A stretch of DNA of 18,148 nucleotides from Halovenus sp. GTDB taxonomy: Archaea > Halobacteriota > Halobacteria > Halobacteriales > Haloarculaceae. A program made the position numbers and the translations under genes. The stretch is from NCBI GenBank assembly GCA_003551265.1, contig PUMG01000006.1, positions 1-18,148 of the forward strand. Direction: 5' to 3'. Of this stretch, positions 14,797 to 18,148 are shown in pieces. Position 1 is the stretch's first letter. Each line of letters starts with the position of its first letter. Below the pieces are notes generated by a model, which did no database searches, was not told where the DNA came from, and worked only from the letters and a program-made list of their open reading frames with translations.

Positions 14797-16137
14797 TCAA
14801 TTCGCGTCCGTGCGTTCCTCTTTCGCTTGCCGGGTTCGAGTTCCGTCGAGTGCTTCGCCTGGCTTCTCGGGGTCGTACCGATGACAGGCAACGGTGTGTG
14901 ACGTGTACTCGTCGGTCAGCGATGGCGACTCCTGTTCACAGACCGTTGCAGTCACTGCTCGTACCTGCTCGCGTGCACCAGCGAGGTCGTTGCGTGCCAG
15001 TGCCGCACCGGCGTCTGCGACAGCATCCTCAACCCGCTCGGGGAGCGTCTCGGGCAGTGCGAACGCAGTCCGTAGTCGTGATTCGAACTCACCGTCACCG
15101 CTCTGCCAGTCCCGTCCTCCATCCGCGAGCGCCCGAGCAAGCGCTTCGGTGTCGGACCAGTCGTCTTCGAGATACAGCCGGAGTTCCATCAACCGTCGCC
15201 ACGTCTCCGAAGAGGATTCCCACTCTTCGGGCGGGATAATCGCTCGACATCGCGGGTGGAACCGACAGCCGGATGGGATGTCTGCTGCGTCGGGAAGGTC
15301 GTCCGTCAGCGTCTGCTCGCCAGTGGCTGTGGCCGGTGTGTGTGCGTCGAGGCTGGGAACCGAAGACAGGAGTGCCCGGGTGTAGGGGTGGTGGGGAGTT
15401 TCGAGCACCGACTGAGTCGGTCCACACTCGACGAGCTTTCCGAGGTACATCACACCGATTCGGTCACAGAAGCGTCTGACAACGTCGACATCGTGACTTA
15501 TCAGCAAGACTGTCAGGTCGAACTCCGTCTGCAGGTCCCCGAGCAGTTCTAGCACGTCGGCTTTCGTCCGACCGTCGAGTGCGCTCACCGGTTCGTCGGC
15601 GAGTATCACGTCCGGGTTCACCACGAGCGCCCGGGCAAGTGCGATACGCTGTTTCTGTCCGCCGGAGAACTCGTGCGGATAGCTGGCCCGGTCGTCGCCG
15701 TCGAGACCCACGCGTTCGAGGGCGTCTGTGACGATGCGTTGCCGCCGGGTACTGTCGACCATTCCGTGGACGCGCAGGGGTTCTTCGAGAGCTTCGCCCA
15801 CGGTCAGCCGGGGGTTGAACGCGGAATCCGGGTCCTGCAGGACGAGCTGGACCCGACGTCGGTACTCCCGGAGTTCCGACCGGCTGTAGTCGAGTACATC
15901 CTCGTCGTGAAACCGTATCTCGCCAGCAGTCGGCTCTTCGAGTCGGAGCAGCGACAGCGCAGTCGTCGACTTCCCACAGCCGGATTCACCGACGAGTCCG
16001 AACGCCTCACCAGCGTGTAACTCGAAGCTCACCCCGTCGACGGCCCTAACCCGGCCGACCTCTCGACGGAGTAATCCCTCTGTGATTGGGTACTGTTTTT
16101 CGAGATTCCTGACAGAGAGTATTACCTCCTCAGTCAT
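14797..16137 (-). CDS. Dipeptide/oligopeptide ABC transporter ATP-binding protein (OppF/DppF type)
   Basis: Second ATPase of a peptide-type ABC importer, 446 aa. Walker A is GESGCGKST (50-58), the Q-loop is LVLQDPDSAFNPR (98-110), the signature is FSGGQKQR (157-164), Walker B is VILADEP (177-183) and the H-loop is ISHD. The C-terminal Opp/HPY region carries Cys residues C291 and C297 (CRFHPRC) and C400 and C418 (ACH). About 95 acidic residues are inserted between the first and second pairs, making the protein longer than typical bacterial OppF. The four Cys may hold an iron-sulfur cluster, as known in related importers. ATG 16137 has a perfect SD 5 nt upstream and is preferred over GTG 16146. 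It overlaps oppD by 8 nt. Confidence 0.9.
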   Translation of the reverse strand: MTEEVILSVRNLEKQYPITEGLLRREVGRVRAVDGVSFELHAGEAFGLVGESGCGKSTTALSLLRLEEPTAGEIRFHDEDVLDYSRSELREYRRRVQLVLQDPDSAFNPRLTVGEALEEPLRVHGMVDSTRRQRIVTDALERVGLDGDDRASYPHEFSGGQKQRIALARALVVNPDVILADEPVSALDGRTKADVLELLGDLQTEFDLTVLLISHDVDVVRRFCDRIGVMYLGKLVECGPTQSVLETPHHPYTRALLSSVPSLDAHTPATATGEQTLTDDLPDAADIPSGCRFHPRCRAIIPPEEWESSSETWRRLMELRLYLEDDWSDTEALARALADGGRDWQSGDGEFESRLRTAFALPETLPERVEDAVADAGAALARNDLAGAREQVRAVTATVCEQESPSLTDEYTSHTVACHRYDPEKPGEALDGTRTRQAKEERTDAN

Positions 16138-17170
16138 CTCTCTCACCTCCAGTCGACGTGTCGATGTCGAACTCGCTCGTCGATTTCACCTCGGCCATCA
16201 CTGTCGAGTCGTCGTAGTCGTCACCGTGATAGACACACGCAGCGTGGTGTGTTTCTCGGTCCTCGACCGGTTCGAACGCTGGCCGCGTGTGTTTGCAGGC
16301 GTCGACAACGTGTGGACACTCCTGGTGGAACCGACAGCCTTCGACCGGTATCCCCTCACGAGAACGCGGCCTGTTCCGTCTTCCTCTTTCGCCCGCGAAG
16401 CTCCGAAACAGCTCCTGTGTGTACGGGTGAGATGGCCGTTCGAGAACGTCCGTGGCAGGTCCTCGTTCGACTGCCGTGCCGCCGTAGAGGACGACAATTC
16501 GGTCGGCGAGGGCGGCGACGACGCGGAGGTCGTGTGTGACCAGCAACAGCGACAGGTCGTGCGTCGAGCGCAACTCCGCGAGCAGGTCGACGATACGCGC
16601 CTGAATCATCACGTCCAGTGCCGAGGTTGGCTCGTCGGCGATGAGCAGGTCGGGTTCGGCTGCCAGCGCAATCGCAATCGCGACCCGCTGGCACATCCCG
16701 TCCGACAACTCGTGTGGATACTCGTCGACGCGTTCGCTCGCCCGGGAGAGACCAACCGTCTGGAGCAGGTCGATTGCGCGTTCACGGGCAGCCTCGTTCG
16801 ACACGTCCCGGTGGAACGTTATCGCCTCGGCTATCTGGTCACCGACCGTGTAAACCGGGTCGAGTGCGTTCTGGGCGTTCTGGAAGAGATACGCGAGCGA
16901 GTCGCCACGAATCGCCCGAAGCTCTCGCTCACTCGCCGAGAGCAACTCGGTGTCGCCGAATCTCACGTCACCGGATATCTCCGCGGGTGGTCCGACTAGC
17001 CCGGTAATCGAGTCACAGGCGATGGTCTTGCCGCTCCCACTCTCGCCGACGAGACACACTGTCTCTCCACCGCCGACAGTGAAACTCAGACCATCGACCG
17101 CCCGGACGACGCCGTTTTCCGTCTGCAGGTGTGTTCGGAGTCCGTCGACGGTGAGAACCGGGTCGGTCAC
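16130..17170 (-). CDS. Dipeptide/oligopeptide ABC transporter ATP-binding protein (OppD/DppD type)
   Basis: First ATPase of the importer, 346 aa. Walker A is GESGSGKTI, the Q-loop is FQNAQNALDPVYTVG, Walker B is LLIADEP and the H-loop is VTHD. The ABC signature reads LSDGMCQRV instead of the usual LSGGM(R/K)QRV. The C-terminal Opp region CRFHQEC...DACKH...AACVYH has four Cys, a likely metal or Fe-S site. Start is GTG 17170, sharing 4 nt (GTGA) with the permease stop, with GAGGTGG 6 nt upstream. An Asp- and Thr-rich tail of about 35 residues follows. It is co-transcribed with the permease and OppF. Confidence 0.9.
   Translation of the reverse strand: MTDPVLTVDGLRTHLQTENGVVRAVDGLSFTVGGGETVCLVGESGSGKTIACDSITGLVGPPAEISGDVRFGDTELLSASERELRAIRGDSLAYLFQNAQNALDPVYTVGDQIAEAITFHRDVSNEAARERAIDLLQTVGLSRASERVDEYPHELSDGMCQRVAIAIALAAEPDLLIADEPTSALDVMIQARIVDLLAELRSTHDLSLLLVTHDLRVVAALADRIVVLYGGTAVERGPATDVLERPSHPYTQELFRSFAGERGRRNRPRSREGIPVEGCRFHQECPHVVDACKHTRPAFEPVEDRETHHAACVYHGDDYDDSTVMAEVKSTSEFDIDTSTGGERDD
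16143..16150 (-). promoter_or_regulatory. Perfect Shine-Dalgarno for oppF
   Basis: GGAGGTGA on the minus strand lies 5 nt before ATG 16137, inside the last codons of oppD. It chooses the ATG over GTG 16146, which overlaps the SD itself. Confidence 0.8.
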
Positions 17171-18148
17171 TGTTGCCCACCTCGCGGGTCGAGGACGTCA
17201 CGCAGTCCGTCACCGGCGACCTTACAGGCGACGACGGTCACCGCCAGCGCAATCGCAGGGAACGCCGACGCCCACCACACCTCCAGCGGAGGTGGGCCCT
17301 GTAATCCCTCTGCGATGGTTGCCCCCCAGGACCACTCCATCGGGTGGAACCCGAGAAACGCCAGCCCTGCCTCGGTGAGTATGACGATGGCGAGCAGGTG
17401 AAACGTCGCCGGAAGGACTGAGTTTGTCACGTTCGGAAGGATGTGACGCCGGATAACGTGCCAGCGCGACGACCCCATCGCCCGCGCCGAGACCACGTAC
17501 CCCTCCTCCCGACGCTGGAGGGTTTCACTCCGCACGATGCGTGCAATCCCGCCCCAGGCGAGGAGCCCGAACGCGACCAGAAACACGAACATCGAGTTCA
17601 GCACGAACATATACGCGATGAGGTAGACGAACATGGCGGGGAGGCTGAGCTGGACGTCGACGTACGCCATCAGAAGGTCGTCGACGACGCCGCCGTAGTA
17701 GCCAGCGACGACACCGACCGTGGTGGCCAGAGGAACGATGATACCTATCGTCACGAGAAAGATGTACACCGAGGGCTGTGCTCCGGCGGCGAGGAGTTCC
17801 GACATCGTGTACCCGTATCGGTGGGTTCCCAGCGGATACTCCCAGGAGCCGTGGCAGATAGCGTCGTATGGACTGTCGCCAGTCACTTCGCCTGTGCAGT
17901 CGCGGCGGGTGACAGCGTAGTGGACAGTCTCCCAGACCGGTGGCTGGTACCTGTCGAGAGTCAGCTCGGGCCGAAATCCACGAACCAGCAACGCGAACCC
18001 GACGCCGACGAGAGCGATGAGATATCCCAGACTCAACACCGTCGCCCAACGGCCACGGAGGCGACCGAGATAGCGTCTGGTACGCCCCGGTCTGAGAACG
18101 AGGGGAACGACGAGATACGTCACGATGGTAACGACCGACGCCAGCACG
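17167..18148 (-). CDS. Peptide-type ABC transporter permease (OppC/DppC type), probably 5'-truncated by the window edge
   Basis: Inner-membrane permease subunit. A transmembrane segment (LSLGYLIALVGVGFALLV) precedes an extracytoplasmic loop with two Cys and the OppC-like PLGTHRYG motif. About five transmembrane segments follow, with the cytoplasmic coupling helix ARAMGSSRWHVIRRHILPN that docks on the ATPases. The first visible codon is a GTG at the very edge. A further hydrophobic stretch (VVTIVTYLVVPLVL) precedes the usual first segment, so the gene most likely begins outside the window. The partner permease (OppB) and binding protein would be expected further upstream. It ends with a 4-nt overlap into oppD. 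Confidence 0.85.
   Translation of the reverse strand, partial: VLASVVTIVTYLVVPLVLRPGRTRRYLGRLRGRWATVLSLGYLIALVGVGFALLVRGFRPELTLDRYQPPVWETVHYAVTRRDCTGEVTGDSPYDAICHGSWEYPLGTHRYGYTMSELLAAGAQPSVYIFLVTIGIIVPLATTVGVVAGYYGGVVDDLLMAYVDVQLSLPAMFVYLIAYMFVLNSMFVFLVAFGLLAWGGIARIVRSETLQRREEGYVVSARAMGSSRWHVIRRHILPNVTNSVLPATFHLLAIVILTEAGLAFLGFHPMEWSWGATIAEGLQGPPPLEVWWASAFPAIALAVTVVACKVAGDGLRDVLDPRGGQQ
17177..17184 (-). promoter_or_regulatory. Shine-Dalgarno for oppD
   Basis: CGAGGTGG on the minus strand lies 6 nt before the GTG at 17170, within the permease gene's last codons. It supports a GTG start and translational coupling. Confidence 0.65.

Noticed and set aside
14097-15239. 380-codon plus-strand open frame across dtdA and oppF
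   Set aside because: It crosses two well-supported minus-strand genes and its product is low-complexity Arg-rich sequence without a domain.

Overview
The window looks like a piece of a haloarchaeal chromosome (class Halobacteria). The predicted proteins are rich in Asp and Glu, the coding DNA is GC-rich with AT-rich promoter islands, and several genes have a TATA-like element about 26-32 nt before the start codon, as expected for leaderless transcripts. The gene content is archaeal or halophile-typical: FtsZ1, DtdA (D-aminoacyl-tRNA deacylase), a Bax1/DUF790 nuclease, and an NSUN-type RNA m5C methyltransferase with a separate small partner. No rRNA, tRNA or CRISPR array was seen, and no gene-free stretch exceeds about 165 nt.

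Layout. Positions 1-120 hold the right end of an IS200/IS605-type (IS1341-like, tnpB) element that stops exactly at the stop codon of the next gene. Positions 121-6276 look accessory: a winged-helix regulator with a zinc ribbon and a start-codon-bearing tandem repeat (121-606, minus), a membrane M23-type metallopeptidase (727-2283, plus), a cytosolic receiver-PAS-histidine kinase (2255-3691, minus), an FAD-dependent oxidoreductase (3822-5192, plus) and a class I terpene-synthase-like protein (5185-6276, minus). Positions 6439-18148 are mostly housekeeping: Bax1-like nuclease (plus), HtpX-like M48 protease (minus), DUF7122-like PUA-type protein and NSUN methyltransferase (minus, 4-nt overlap), M20 peptidase/deacylase (plus), FtsZ1 (minus), DtdA (minus), and the C-D-F end of a dipeptide/oligopeptide ABC importer operon (minus, running off the right edge).

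How the genes may work together. Clear units are the oppC-oppD-oppF operon (4-nt and 8-nt overlaps, strong Shine-Dalgarno sites) and NSUN-DUF7122 (ATGA overlap with a strong Shine-Dalgarno). The most interesting pair is the FAD oxidoreductase and the terpene-synthase-like protein, which converge and overlap at their stop codons. The latter has a DDxxE motif, a candidate pyrophosphate-sensor Arg, an NSE-type metal motif and a C-terminal RY with spacings close to bacterial class I terpene cyclases. This suggests an uncharacterised haloarchaeal isoprenoid pathway, with cyclisation followed by flavin-dependent oxidation. That reading is inferred from motifs and synteny and has not been tested.
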